Below are positions 35,400 through 47,290 of a DNA stretch of 64,000 nucleotides, piece by piece. The position numbers were made by a program, and so were the translations under genes. Below the pieces are notes generated by a model, which saw nothing but the letters and a program-made list of their open reading frames with translations, had not been told where the DNA came from and did no database searches. The stretch is from Viscum album. Taxonomy: Eukaryota > Streptophyta > Magnoliopsida > Santalales > Viscaceae. How positions within the stretch are numbered: the first letter of the stretch is position 1; every line of letters starts with the position of its first letter. The DNA is taken from contig OY728125.1 in the NCBI GenBank assembly GCA_963277665.1, positions 1,709,728,889 to 1,709,792,888 on the forward strand, read 5' to 3'.

Positions 35400-36150
35400 A
35401 CATATCCTCAGGTAGCTGAGGATTGAATAGAGGCGGTGACATGAGTTTTCTGCCTAGTGAGGATGCCTCTTGCCCATATGTTGGTCCTAACTGTGAGTCT
35501 TCTACAGGGATCAGTGGAGAGATGGTGAATCTTGATGATACAGATGCACAAGGAGGAAACCCTCTAATGCATAGATTTTGAGCATCTCATCAGGGATGGG
35601 TTATTTCCTATGACATTACGCTCTATGTGTATACATGAGCTCATGTGTCTACGACAGGACAGCCAGACGGTGGCAGAGTACTTAGCAAGACGTATGGATA
35701 TTTCTTTCTACTTTACAAACATGGTGCGAGACCCATTATTCATTGCTCGTACCTTTAATAAGGTACTACACCGAGAGATCATTGCATAGATGATATCCTA
35801 TATCATCCATCTGTATGATCAAGTGCTGGATAATGATCTATTGGTATAAATTTTTCTTGTAGAGTAGGCACTGACATTGGGAGCTACAACTGAGCGACAG
35901 GTAGCAGTGTCTTCTGTAGCATTTAGCCGAAATATGATGTAGGTTACCATGTCCATCATGCACTCCATGGGATGACCCCAAGATATAGTATTATTGGTGC
36001 AGGCCTCCCAGGGCAGTTTGAGTCAGTTGAAGGATAGAATGTGCTACTCGTGCGGTGGTCTAAGGAATCAGGGAAGAGATTTCCTGACCCGTTGTAAGAC
36101 TGAACAGGTGATGGTAGAGGGCCTACTGTGTAAGTGATAGACATTAGAAC
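35400..36150 (+). pseudogene. G2 gag remnant
   Basis: About 530 bp after the primer site, fragments read FEHLIRDGLFPMTLR...LRQDSQTVAEYLARRMDISFYF...DPLFIARTFNKVLHREI, matching the retrotransposon gag core (F...F...R...FL-x-L-x-Q-x-x-x-x-V-x-E-Y-x-x-x-F-x-x-L). A deformed zinc knuckle at 36042-36095 reads CYSCGGLRNQGRDFLTRC: the cysteines remain but the histidine is missing and the spacing is enlarged. Stops separate the pieces. Gag would form the virus-like particle and bind element RNA. Confidence 0.7.
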
Positions 36151-36339
36151 ATGTTTTCCATAGGGTGGTGTACGTGGCTTGGGAGTAGGTAGAGTAGCAG
36201 GCAGTGGGAACAGGTTTGAGGTACTACTACCAGCACCCCTAGGTGGTCCACCACAGGCTTAGGGAGCTGGTGGGTAGGGGTAGGCCCAACATCTGGCAAT
36301 ATAGGATTAATTTACTGAGGCTCTAGAGATGATAAGAGG

Positions 36340-36860
36340 TATTATATATGTCTTATCCACCCTAACTTCAGTTATAATAGACATAGGTTCCAGTTAAACT
36401 TTCCTTTCCACAGACATTATTCAGAGCTCAATGATTTTATTGGAGTCATTGGCTCTATCCTAACATTTAAAGACACTTGCGGGAGAGGATTTAATGATCA
36501 AACATTGGTGATGGTAGTGTGAGATTACTCTTTGAGGGAGAAATATTCAACTAGGATCTCCTAGTAACAGTGTCGAGGCCTTATGAAGTCATTCTGGGCA
36601 TGGAATTCTTATTCATAGTCCATACTCAGATTGACTATTTTAGGCGTAGAGTACGGTGTGTCCACAATGATGGGACCAAGTTTTCTTTTACTGGAGAAAT
36701 AGAAATGCATGCAGTGCAGGATGGACTCACATGTAGGTGGGTGAAACCGATCACACACAAGTTGGCTGGCATGATCCTTAGTCCAGTGGAGGAGGTGAGT
36801 CCTCAGTTTCCTACGGTGGTGGACGAGTATGAGGATTCCTTCCCAGATGATGTCAAATGA
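36340..36860 (+). pseudogene. G2 protease remnant
   Basis: The best part is an open frame from 36570 reading YEVILGMEFLFIVHTQIDYF...RVRCV, the chromoviral protease C-terminal signature (Y-D-V-I-L-G-M-D-W-L...I-D-C). It runs on to QFPTVVDEYEDSFPDD, the linker to RT (family: P-V-V-x-E-F-x-D-V-F-P-x-D/E-L). The N-terminal active-site aspartate region upstream is too decayed to read. Confidence 0.7.
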
Positions 36861-37700
36861 TTACATCCTTTTATGGAGTGAGACTTATATATTTATCTAT
36901 ACCTTATGAAAACAATGATATCTAAAACTACATATCGTATTTATCCCACAGAGCTCCGAGAGATGAGGGTATAGTTGGGGGACTTATATATAAAGGGCTT
37001 CATGAGGCCCAGTGTTTCACCATGGGCAACCCAGATTTTGTTGCCAAGAAGGCAGACATGATCTTGATATTATGTATCGACATCCAAAGGCTAAACCTGG
37101 TGACCATGAAGAATTTGTATCCTCTTCCGATGGTCGATTATCTCTTCGATCAGCTGAAGGGAGTGAGATAATTCTCGAAGGTATAACTTTGATCAAGCTA
37201 TCACCATGTTCGTGTACAGAATGAGGACATCCCAAAGATAGCTTTCTGATGTCGGTACAGTCACTATGAGTGCATAGTGATGTTTTTTGGTATGAATAAT
37301 TCTCCCAGGGTGTTCATGGGATTCGTGAACATGATCTTCCATCCATATTTGGACCGCTTTGTATTGGTCTTCATTGATTACATTCTAGTGTATTCAGCAT
37401 CCAAGGAGGAGAACGCGATACACTTGAGGATGGTCCTAGAAATAATATGAGAGAACCATATTTATAGAAATATCTCAATGTTTATGTTATGGTATTGAGA
37501 GGTCCACTTTCCGGTTCATGTCATCTTAGAAGCTGGAGTTATATGGGATCCAACGAATATTGAGGCAGTTCTTTCTTGGGAGCCACCCAAGAGCATTACT
37601 GAGGTGCTGAGTTTCCATGGATTGGATGGGTGATATCGGAGGTTTGTAATGGACCACTCCATAGTTTTAGTGCCCATGACCACTTTAGAGAAGAAATGGA
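36861..37700 (+). pseudogene. G2 reverse transcriptase remnant
   Basis: Fragments in order: TYRIYPTELREM, IKGFMRPSVSPW, DIMYRHPKAKP-like shifted palm text, then FDQAITMF and [30 protein letters not shown]. The catalytic FIDD motif (37370-37381) reads FIDY. Downstream GLDG-YRRFVM is the end of the RT connection. At least two frameshifts and several stops separate the parts. Confidence 0.75.
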
Positions 37701-38260
37701 AACCCTTTGTTTGGATATAAGGGTTTTAGTAGAGTTTTCAGTAGTTTAGGCAGATGTTGACATGTGCACCTATCCTGAGGTTCACAGAGGAGGGTGTAGA
37801 GAACGTGGGGTTCTGTGATTCCTTAAGAAATAGACATGGTTGTGTCCTGATGTAGGGGAATGTGATTGCATATGGTTCTTGGCAGTTGAGACCACATGAG
37901 CAAAACTATGCGATCCATGACCTTGAGTTTGTAGCAGTATTCTTCACAATGGAGATGTGGTTACACTACCTTATGGGTGAATGATTTATCATCTACTATA
38001 ACCAAAAGATCTTAAAGTATATCATCCCTCTTAAGAATTTGATCTTGAGGCAGAGGCGATTGTTGGAGTTCTTCCAGGACTATGACTTTTAAATAGTCTA
38101 TACTCCTAGGAAGGGGAACATGGTGGAAAATGCACTCAACAGGAAATCTAGTTCACAATTACTGAATGAGGCGTCATAACAGTTAGCCACATTAGAGATA
38201 TCCTTCATGGATAGAGATGGATCATCTTATCTTTATTCAATGGTCGGTACCCCTCTACTC
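37701..38260 (+). pseudogene. G2 RNase H remnant
   Basis: Reads MTCAPILRFTEEGVEN...GFCDSLRN-like start, then VIAYGSWQLRPHEQNYAIHDLEFVAVFF...WLHYLMG, then LILRQRRLLEFFQDYDF...RKGNMVENALNRKS. This matches chromoviral RNase H (V-I-A-Y-A-S-R-Q-L...[12 protein letters not shown]...W-R-H-Y-L...A-D-A-L-S-R-K). The D of the final ADALSRK is N here, a further loss. Confidence 0.7.
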
Positions 38261-39240
38261 TTATAGTTATTCAGGGTGGCACAACTCAGTCATACTAGTT
38301 GTGAGACTACATGTTCTCAGATGTCCACATGGCATGCCCCTATTGGATATTTGAATGGCGTAGAGAACATCATTCTTTCCATAGGATGCATAGTTGTACC
38401 AACGACATTATGGGATGAGTTGTTAAGGGAGTTTCATACATCGCATTTGGCAGTGAATCTAGGTGTGGAAAATATGTACTAGGACCTCCAATGTCATTTT
38501 TGGTGGTCAAAGATGATGAAGAATGTGGTAGATTTTATCTCAAGATGCCTCTGTTTTTTAGTAATTGAAGGTCAAGCACTAGGTTCCAGCAGGTTTAACC
38601 CAATTCCTTGAGGTTCCAGAGTGTTTGTGAGATAGAATTTTGATGGAATTCATGATGGTTTTACCACATACATCCAAAGGGAACAATACCATTTGGGTGA
38701 TCATTGACCGACTCACCATGTCAGCACACTTCCTAGCGATTCAGGAACATGATTCAATAGAGAGCTTAGGAAAGATCTACGTACATGTGAATGTTAGACT
38801 CCATGGGGTCCCATTGATTATATTTTCATATCATGATGCTCGTTTCACATCCCAGTTGTAGAAGGGATTATAGGAGACATTTGGTACTCAAATGCTCTTA
38901 TGAAAAACATTCCACCCACAGATAGAAGGCCCGACAGAGCAGACCATTCTGGTCCTATAGGACATGATATGTGCCTGCATCCTCTATTTTGGCTGTATTT
39001 GGGAGGATCAACTACCCCTAGTGGAATTTTTGTACACAAAAATATACCACTACACCATCTATATGGAACCATTCGAGGCCTTATACATGTGACCCTACAG
39101 ATCACCACTTTGATGGACAGACCATGGAGAGTCAACACTCATCGGCCCATAGTTTGTATAGGCTACTATGGAGAAGGTGCAGCTCATCCAAGAGTAGATG
39201 AATATTGTACAGATCCATTAGATGTCATATGGTGATGGAT
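38261..39240 (+). pseudogene. G2 integrase remnant
   Basis: Begins with the zinc-finger region (about 38420-38580: LLREFHTSHLAVNLGVENMY, FWW, DFISRCLCF-like). The core follows at 38640-38860: ILMEFMMVLPHTSKGNNTIWVIIDRLTMSAHFLAI, then [22 protein letters not shown]. The family D-x-x-M-D-F and SDRDPRF aspartates are E and Y/H here, so the active site is lost. Later pieces (38900-39240) are frameshifted. Confidence 0.7.
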
Positions 39241-39700
39241 GACAAAGACCCTTAGAGTTCAAGGAGGTATACAATGTCTTCCTTCAGGTCTCTACTCAAC
39301 ATTGGATACAAATATTTGGATGGGGTGGTAAGTAATCTATGAGGCTCCTTAAACCTTTTTTGATACTGCATAGAGGGGAAGATGTGGTTTACCTCTCGGC
39401 ACAAACTCCATAGTTAGAGAAGGTGCATGACTTCTTTCAAATATCCTAGTTGAGGAAATATATAAAAAACCATTCACAAGTTATTGATAGGGGTGAGCTA
39501 GATGTTGATGACTGTGGGACTTTCACAGAGTTCCTAGTGGAGATCGAGGATCTAAATGAGAGGATCCTTCATGGACGATCGATTCATATGGTGCACATTT
39601 AGTGGAATAACGAGAATCTATAGGAGAGAACATGGGAGTGGGTGGGTTAGATTCATGTTCAGTATCCTCATTTTTTTTTGTTTATCCCTTGTTTTGGATT
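39241..39700 (+). pseudogene. G2 polyprotein tail with chromodomain-like end
   Basis: After the integrase core, a VF-x-VS-x-LRKYI-like junction (near 39440) leads to ELDVDDCGTFTEFLVEIEDL, then ILHGRSIHMVHI-WNNENL-ERTWEWVG, then QYPHFF. Family Tekay/Del tails read P-V-x-I-L-D...L-R-x-K-x-I-x-x-V-K-V-x-W...E-E-A-T-W-E...Y-P-x-L-F, a truncated chromodomain. Such domains are thought to steer integration to certain chromatin marks. Two stops interrupt it. Confidence 0.65.
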
Positions 39701-39718
39701 TTGGGGACGTAAATCTCT

Positions 39719-39731
39719 AAGGTGGGGAGAA
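39719..39731 (+). other. G2 polypurine tract
   Basis: AAGGTGGGGAGAA directly before the 3' LTR start TGTAATG. Confidence 0.8.
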
Positions 39732-42432
39732 TGTAATGTCCTGGATTTTCCATGTAATTTTTCTGAAAATTATATGGGATTATTTTGAGACCAAGAACCA
39801 AGACGAAATGTTATTTTGAGTCCTTGGTTGCCGGGAATAAATGTTAAAAGTATTTTTATGTTTTTTTTAAAATAGATCCCTTGCTTGGTTTTAGTAACAT
39901 TTAAAAGAGTGCTCAGATTTGAAATCTGGGGGCACCATTATGCTTAGATTAGTGAGTTTTTCTTAAGCAAGACCTAAATTCAACTGGTGTGGGTCTACTA
40001 TATAAATTATTTTTTGAACCTTTTAATGAAGAATAAAAATAAACTTATAAAGTTTATTTCATTTTTCTTTTAACGTTTTGTGATGATGAAACAATGTTAC
40101 GGTGTGGTGACTTAGTGATGCTGCGACACAATATTGTTTCAATGATAAAATGAGTTTAAAACACTGAAACCTATTAACAAACTTCCTCTATTAATCAAGG
40201 GTAGGACCAACGTTACAATTCATAACACTAAAAAATTTCTTTGGAACCCAAGGAAGCTCTCTCACCGTAGATGATGAATGATGAACACTGACGAATGATA
40301 GATTGATGACGTTTGTGGATGGATTGCCTTCAATGAAGAATTATCTCCTCTAAATGATCTGCTTTTAGGGTAGGGGGTTTATTTTCTTCATTATTTCTTT
40401 CCCCATTCTTATTTCCAACAAAAAACACGGAACAACCCGTGAACAGGTTGACGCCTAGTTCGATCATTCCTATGTGATGGATAGAAAAGCGGGATAAAAT
40501 GGGATAAATATTATTAAATATTATTTTATTCATATTTAATATTTCCACTGAGTTAAATAGACCAAGGCTGACACAAACAAGTAAAAGTTACATTCTATGG
40601 TTATTCCTATGCTTATCTCCTTTCCACATTCTTGTGATCTTCTATGATGGTCCCCTATGTTTGTATCGAGATTTAATAAGAGGTTCTCAACATTACTAGA
40701 CCCTTGGAGTGACATAAATATTATCTTGAGACTACGACGGTGAATATGGAGACCCACGTATCAATAAGGTATTCTGGGTTTGAAAAATAGGCTACAACGA
40801 CCATTGTGGAGACCCACAGAAGAGGATCCTCCAATGGGGGTGAGCGGCGGCGCGGCTGCTCAGCTTTAGGAGTTCGCCGACTCTATAACATTTGGTAGAG
40901 GACCTCGTGGCATAGTGGTTTCGGGTGAAAGATGAATTCGCTGGCTGGCGATGGGCTATGATTGAATGTTGTAGGAGGCCGCATCACGTGGAGATGTTCT
41001 GTGATCTAGAGGGACTACTGTGAGACCCCACAAAAACTACTGTAGGGCAGTTCATGTGGCATCTGACCACCTTGAACACGGTTTTCGGTCATGTTGACAA
41101 GGTGGGGACACAAAACCCACCGCATATTGGGTGAACATACCAACCCTCTTGAGCAGGCCGAGATGGAGCCAGTAGTCCAGACCAGAAATGGGCCAGGTCA
41201 ACCCAGGAGGTCTGGTCAGGCAGGACCTAGGTCAGGTCGTGTTGGTCTAACCAGTTTGGACTAGACCCAGACCCAACCAACTCCTTTTTACTCAAATTCT
41301 CGTAACTCTCAAATCGTGTTTCTGTTTAATGAACTATTTGAGGAGTTTGGACCCTCTGGATGGGGTCTTATTTTTAAGATACTCTAATTGAGTTACCATG
41401 AATATTGATGTACAAAATATTTTCTTGAGGAGGAGGTGCTCCTAGATCTAGCGTGCTAAGAATGGAATCCTACAGGAGGCTGCAACCTAGAAGCTATGTG
41501 ATTTCATACACATTGTTTCTTACGTAGATTATGTTTATTATCTAAAATTTGTGTCTTACCAAGACTTATTATGTACTCCCTTATCCCACCAGGTTTCAAA
41601 TCCTCTAGTCCTTGATGACACTCTGTGTGTTACGTACAGTCAATGTGCTACCAACACTCTGTGTGTTATCTACACTCCTTGTGATAGCTACATTCTGTGT
41701 GTTAATGACACTACATTTGTTACCTATACTCTGTTATTCCTACACTTCATGTGTTACCAAAGCTCCACTTGTTACTACATGAGGGTACTGTGGATTCTTA
41801 CAAAAATATTATTTATGTTCTATAGACTTATTCTTGGTGTGAGATGACTTCAGTGACTCTCTGGATTGTACTTCTTAGAGGCTACACATCGTGTACCTGT
41901 TTATTAGTCTTCCCAATGTTTTACCAATGTAGTTTGGGACCCTAATAAGTATTGTCTTACTCACCCCTTCATGGGATTCACCTTCACATGTTGTGTCTTG
42001 CGCAGATGACCATCATCTTTGATGAAGTCCTTAGTTTTCCGGAGACAAGTGGTGCTTCAGGGTGACCCGATGGACATGGTACGCTTCATCAACATTCAGA
42101 AATCTTACTGTAGCAACCCTTATATTAGGTTTTTCTATAGATGAGATCTAGGAGCTTTCAATTTTCTATTTCACCTAGGCTTGTAATTTGGCATGTTTAC
42201 TTTTTACGTTGTATTGATACTATTAGTGGTTGTCTTATTGGGTCACATATCTTATTACTCAGTGTTTTTAGTTTCAATACTTTTCTTGGGGATAGGTGCG
42301 TGTGTGAAGTTTTATAGGAAAATGACTACCCTTTGTGGAAAATTCCTACCCAGTACTAGTTGCTAGCCCCTGACTTATGGGTGGTGGGATTTGTGTACTC
42401 ATGGTACGAGCCTTAGGGGATGGGTCGTGACA
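39732..42432 (+). repeat. G2 3' LTR
   Basis: Direct copy of 32267-34870, 2701 bp versus 2604 bp, with matching termini and matching minisatellite (41490-41775, open frame 41551-41847 with CVTYSQC/CVIYTPC-type repeats). Followed by the duplicated TCATT at 42433-42437. Confidence 0.9.
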
Positions 42433-43785
42433 TCATTATATGTGAAAAGGATCCCATTTTGTGTGAGCAAGAACTCATTCTATGTGAGTCATATATGGAA
42501 TATCCTATGCTTAGGGAACATGGTATTTGGGGATTATTGATAGAATTTTTTATATATGAGGATTTCCCAACATGGTTGGAGGTGTTGAAATCCCATGATG
42601 AAAATATATGGGGAATACCATGTTTTTTAGGGAATAAGACTATAGATTTACATCATGGGATGATTACGTTGGTTCTAAGAAATTTTAAATCCTAAAGCAT
42701 AGACTTGGGGGACTCACTCCTTACCCCTTAAGATTACATAATCTCAGCACATGCACCCCTAGTTGGGACATGTATTTATCAATTCTAGGGTGTAACGATA
42801 TGGTACAATGGTTTATCATGAGGTTAATGTTATTGTGTCAATGTTAAGAAGAAAAAGGAGTTAGTGTTCCTATGCTAATAAGAAAAACATAAATGTTAAT
42901 TGTAGGTATCACTTGATGTGGATTGGGTCATAGGAATGAGAGACATCAGTCACATAAGGACTTTAGGTGAAGATGAATCGATCCTTGATGAATATGGAGT
43001 CCTTGGGAACTCAACCTTTGTAAAGAAAAGTCAGCTAAAGGGAGGAAACAGGGAGTGGACCAGGGGATATGCTTCATGAAGCATAGTTCCTTGTGTAGGG
43101 GTGATTCGAGAAGCTCATGTTCTTCGAGGAGTTCACGAGGTTTCCAAAGTAGGAGACGTCGCGAAATTGGGTGACCCTGCCTCAAGATGAAGACCAATAT
43201 TAGGGAACGGGTGCTTCATGAAAGAGTAATGCTTCAAGAATCCTCATGTACCGCTATGGGTATTCTTAATTTGTGAAGGGAAGATGCTTCATGAAAGGAA
43301 TCCCCACCATAGGTGAAGGATTTCAAGAACACAAAAAAGGGGCTTTCACAAATCTCAAGTACCGTGGATGATCTATGTTTGTCAGGTTCACAATGCTCAG
43401 GTGTCCCATAAATTAAGAGAAATTTGGAAGCTGAAATATAAGGATAACCATCCAACAATGGTTGGAATGAGGTGGGTATTATAGGAAATATGGTCTCACA
43501 AAGCTCATAATCCATTCTTAAATAAAATTTATTAATCAAGAAGGGGTGCAACTCCATCGGACTTCCATAGGCTACCATCAATGCTTCCAATGGTCATGAA
43601 GTGGCGTCAGAATCATGAAAGACATCATCACCCTTTAGTATTTTCATAGATGAACTTCTCAATAAGTATCTCCTTGAGATTCATGAAGCATACATCAAAT
43701 GGGTCTTGTGGGCCATTTTTCTTGGATTTTCTCTGAATTGGATACTTATTCTTCAACTATGGACATGGAATTAATTTCAGTGATA
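42433..43785 (-). repeat. Tat element 5' LTR, part 2 (right copy, split)
   Basis: Resumes with the duplicated TCATT and aligns with 11270-12585 of the left LTR. Shared text includes GAGGATTTCCCAA...GGTTGGAGGTG, CCATGATGA...ATATGGGGAAT, and near the end GATTTTCT...GAAT/AATGGATGCTT. With part 1 it restores an LTR of about 3.05 kb, equal to the left copy. End placed at 43785 by alignment; the terminal bases have drifted. Confidence 0.8.
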
Positions 43786-46008
43786 ACAAAGCTTTCTTGA
43801 GTTGGATTGAACCCAAGCATGTGATTTGGCATAGAGGATGCATTACTAGTATTATAATTATACAACATCATCCATCTTTATAAAAATAAAAAACACCAAA
43901 ATTTTATATGCATTATCCTAGGTCCATCCAAGTAAAACTTTAATAGAGAAACCTAGTATCGAACCAAGAGCACCATAAGCACACACTATCTTCAAATCCC
44001 ATCCAATGCGATCCATGATTTTCATCACAAGTATCACTCTCAAACTACTGTGAGATGACCTCTATGACAATACCTATTATCTCACATTGGGTACCAAGAA
44101 TCACACATGGACTAGTTCAACCATCTCAGTGATGCGCATGTCCCAGGGTTCTCCCCTTGGGAACCATTATAGCTCATAATGAAGTATGAAGAATGCACTA
44201 TGAGCTCATCATGGCATAAAAATATCTCCCCCAACATATATAAAATCAATTGGTGAAATTGATCGCAATCTAAATAATCTCATCCCTCGAATTCCTTGAA
44301 ATGAAATATAGGTATCACTCATGTTTTTCATAAGTCAATTAATTAATTAAATTAACAATATAGGGGTCCATGATAATAATCATTCCTTAGAATGAATCAA
44401 TAAAACATTAAAATAAACTACACCCATTTTCTATTTCATTTTGAAAGAAAAAGGGGCCAGATAAATGAGTAGGCCCCATCACATATCAAAGTAATTAAAT
44501 ATAAATTCTATCAAGTCAAACAAGGCATAAGACGTATATTTTTTTCCAATTGAATAAGACACACATCATCAAGGGGTTTTTTAGAAATAATGATTTTATT
44601 TAAGAAAATCATTTAGGTAAAACAAATATCACATTCAAGAGGCAAAACTCATTTCTCCAAAAAACAATAGTTTTTGAAATATATAAAACATGGGAAGAAA
44701 ATTTCATGCTATAAATAGAGACTTACATCATGCCATGGTCAAATAAGAAACTACCTACAATGGAAATTAGATTTATAAGTAAGCATAAGCACTTAAGAGG
44801 TGCTTGGGTTCATTCAAAATATTTATAAAAGAGGGAAAACCCATTTACAACCCTAGATAAACACTTCGGAGGTGTTTCAGATATTTTTCCATTTAATTAT
44901 AATGGGTAAAAACATTCTAGAACACCCTACGGTTGTCCATGATCAAGGACAAAATCTTAAAACTACTCAAAATCAATCATCAAGAGCATAGAAATGTGCG
45001 TATAACAATTTAGGAGAAAGAAATCTATTTTAAGGTGACACATGGTAGAGACATCATACGAAACAATAAAAAAATACTGTGAAACTTGTTGAGAAAAACA
45101 ATATACCACATACCAATAACAAGGATGACTCACACATCTGATATTAATCTCTGATTTGGTCTAGTTTTAGAGAAATCGAAGAAACAAACATCCTTTTTGA
45201 AAATAGGGAAAAAGAACATGCACCTGGATATCTTCTTTGACAGAAGGATGAATATAAAATGGTTAAAAATGAATGCTAAGATTACTGAGTGGAATTAAAA
45301 GGGACTGATATTGTTCGAATATGACAATAGACGGAATAGATATCTCAATGCCTAGATGGGATATGGAAGATCTCCACATGAAGAGGGAGTATGGTACAAT
45401 CACTAGAGAAAAGGAGGAGAAAAAAGGGGGTTCAAATTTTTTTCATTAAGGTAATAATGGTAAATTCACCATTAAAACTGAGAGAAGATGGTTTTTCCAA
45501 CCATTTAAAAATTAAGTGATTTACAATGCATGCACAATGCATAAAATGAACAAAATGTGTGGGTTGGGTGCATTGTTTGGAAAACATTACATAGCATGTG
45601 TGAGTCCTATGTACTCACCTACAGATGTCACATAGTCGACACTGGTGGGCCACACCATATCAAAAAAACTATGAACACTTAATTGTCCTCCCAAATCATG
45701 AGTTTTTGTGGTTTAGTAATCCTGAAACCCAAAAAAACACCCCACAGACCCCTTCATCCTTGAAACACCCCTAAAACAACTCAATAAAGCGTTAAAACTA
45801 TTGGAATTATATTTTGGGACTCAGTTTTTAAAGTAAATATCCACCAAATGATAACATTCAAATTCCATTCGAATTTGACCCAGAAAAAACACACAAGATG
45901 CTACAGTGCCGAAAAGGGGCCTTCCTCAATCACTTCTGTGATTGAAACTGAGTTACTATGGGAAGTTGAGGAATTTTGACTAGGTATGAAACTTTTATTT
46001 TGGTGTCA
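43786..46008 (-). repeat. G4 5' LTR, U3-side piece
   Basis: Continues the LTR interrupted at 9527. Its right end on the minus strand starts TGACACCAAAATAAAAG, which resembles the G1 LTR start TGTAACACCCC with losses. Minus-strand text near 45800 (GAGTCCCAAAATATAATTCC) resembles the early U3 of the G1 LTR. A TTTTATAAATA box on the minus strand near 44820 lies between two short hairpins (44788-44806 and 44859-44877). No open frame of interest. The start was chosen by similarity to G1 and could be off by tens of bases. Confidence 0.5.
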
Positions 46009-46189
46009 TATTAATGAATTTTATTATATTTTTTTTAAATTGTCCTATTTTATGTAAGTTTTTTCATTGGTAGTTCTGTGATTTCATTATATTATTATTT
46101 TGTTAAATAATTTTTTATCAATAAAAAAAGTTTTTCCTATGATTTATGAATTTTTTTCATGAATAATTCTTTTTTTATTTAATTATACG

Positions 46190-47290
46190 ATGCCTCCAGG
46201 AAGTGGTGTTTTAGAATCAATAGAGGAATCTTCAAGATAGGTTCTGTAAGAGAATCCTCTTATAGACCCTGCATTGGGAGAATTTATTATATGTACTATT
46301 AATCTCTTTGTGGAGTTTGTGTTTGTAACCAAAGAAGTGTTGTGGATCATGGAAAATAATTTATGAAGTATGATCCACCAATATTTTTAGGTGATGAATG
46401 AGCTTAGGAATCAGGGAGTAGATTCAGCAGATAGAGATGAAGTTAAACACAATAAGGACTGCTGATGACTCTTATGTGGGGTTTTACATGTATATTTTCG
46501 AGGGACCAGGAAGGAGATGGTGGGACTATATCAAGCATTATAAGCCTCTTAATAATAATACTTGGTAATCTTTCAAGAAAATATTTAACTAGTAGTTTTA
46601 ACCTAATAAATTTTAGGCATATAATACCTGGTATTTTCTAACCATAGAGTAGGAGGAGTGTACCATTCTAGAATAATCTTCATGTTCTTCTGAGTTGGTG
46701 CATCTAGAATCAAATAATGTCACTAATGAGTCCCTGCAGACTCATAGGATTGATTTGGGACTGAGGCCTAATATTCGGTAGAAGTTGATACTCTTGTTCC
46801 TTTAAAATAATTTTGGGGTAGTTTAAAATTCATATTTAGTTAAAGGATACATTTATAGGAATAGAGGTTTGGGTGGAGCTTTAGTTGGTTTAGTGAATAG
46901 ATAGGGTTTATCTTATATCCAGAAAAGGAAGCATAAGAGTGGTCAGTTTTCCATAGGACTATTTTCATGGGCTATGATAGAGAATTAGTAGGTTATCTTC
47001 TACCAGTGTGGGAGGTGTGTTAATACCAGGCCTAACTATATAGAGGCTCCTAATACTATTAATATTTTAGGATGATCAAACCATCTAAAATATTTTTGAG
47101 AAATGATGACCTAGTGTAGTAAGGTTGGATCCACATTCACCATGGTTTTAAAAGTTTATACTAATGCTTCCATGGGTGTTGGTCCTAATCCTTAGGCCAA
47201 GGGGGAAGTTCGTGTGGCTATGATTGGATAGATTTATAAATTTGAGTATGTTCCAAAGGAATATAACATAGTTCCATAAACTATTATAGG
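46190..47290 (+). pseudogene. G3 gag remnant
   Basis: ATG at 46190 begins MPPGSGVLESIEESS, similar in kind to the MPPRR-type starts of chromoviral gag. Fragments downstream (46380-46900) keep the gag core order: an F-x-G-x-x-x-x-x-x-A-x-x-W-like piece near 46380, a GPGRRWWDYIK-like piece near 46500 (family: A-x-x-W-W), and an L-x-P-N-I-R-like piece near 46770. A C-x-x-C-G-x-x...-like knuckle may lie at 46990-47040 (YQCGRCVNTRP). Stops occur about every 20-40 codons. Confidence 0.55.

Larger units (their letters stand above)
32267..42432 (+). mobile_element. Complete but dead Tekay/Del-like Ty3/gypsy element (G2)
   Basis: Both LTRs (32267-34870; 39732-42432), an initiator-Met primer site, a polypurine tract and a perfect 5-bp target duplication (TCATT) are present, giving a 10.17-kb element. 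The interior reads gag, protease, RT, RNase H, integrase and a chromodomain-like tail in plus orientation. It is inserted in the right LTR of the Tat element; removing it reunites two halves that match the left LTR. LTR copies differ at roughly a fifth of positions where I compared them by eye, so it is old. The C-terminal tail and integrase order fit the Tekay/Del chromovirus lineage. Confidence 0.9.
9528..43785 (-). mobile_element. Giant Tat/Ogre-like Ty3/gypsy retrotransposon, minus strand, with nested insertion
   Basis: Two diverged direct repeats of about 3.05 kb (9528-12585, and 30563-32266 continued at 42433-43785) bound an interior of about 18 kb. Between them the minus strand reads gag, protease, RT, RNase H and integrase of the Tat lineage. 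The right LTR is split by the 10.2-kb G2 element. Net length is about 24 kb, in the size class of Ogre elements. A polypurine tract adjoins the left LTR and a primer-site-like sequence adjoins the right LTR, which fixes minus orientation. A plus-strand antisense gene fills the space beside the 3' LTR. Many stops and frameshifts show it is long dead. No clear target duplication was found at 9523-9527 versus 43786-43790. Confidence 0.85.
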
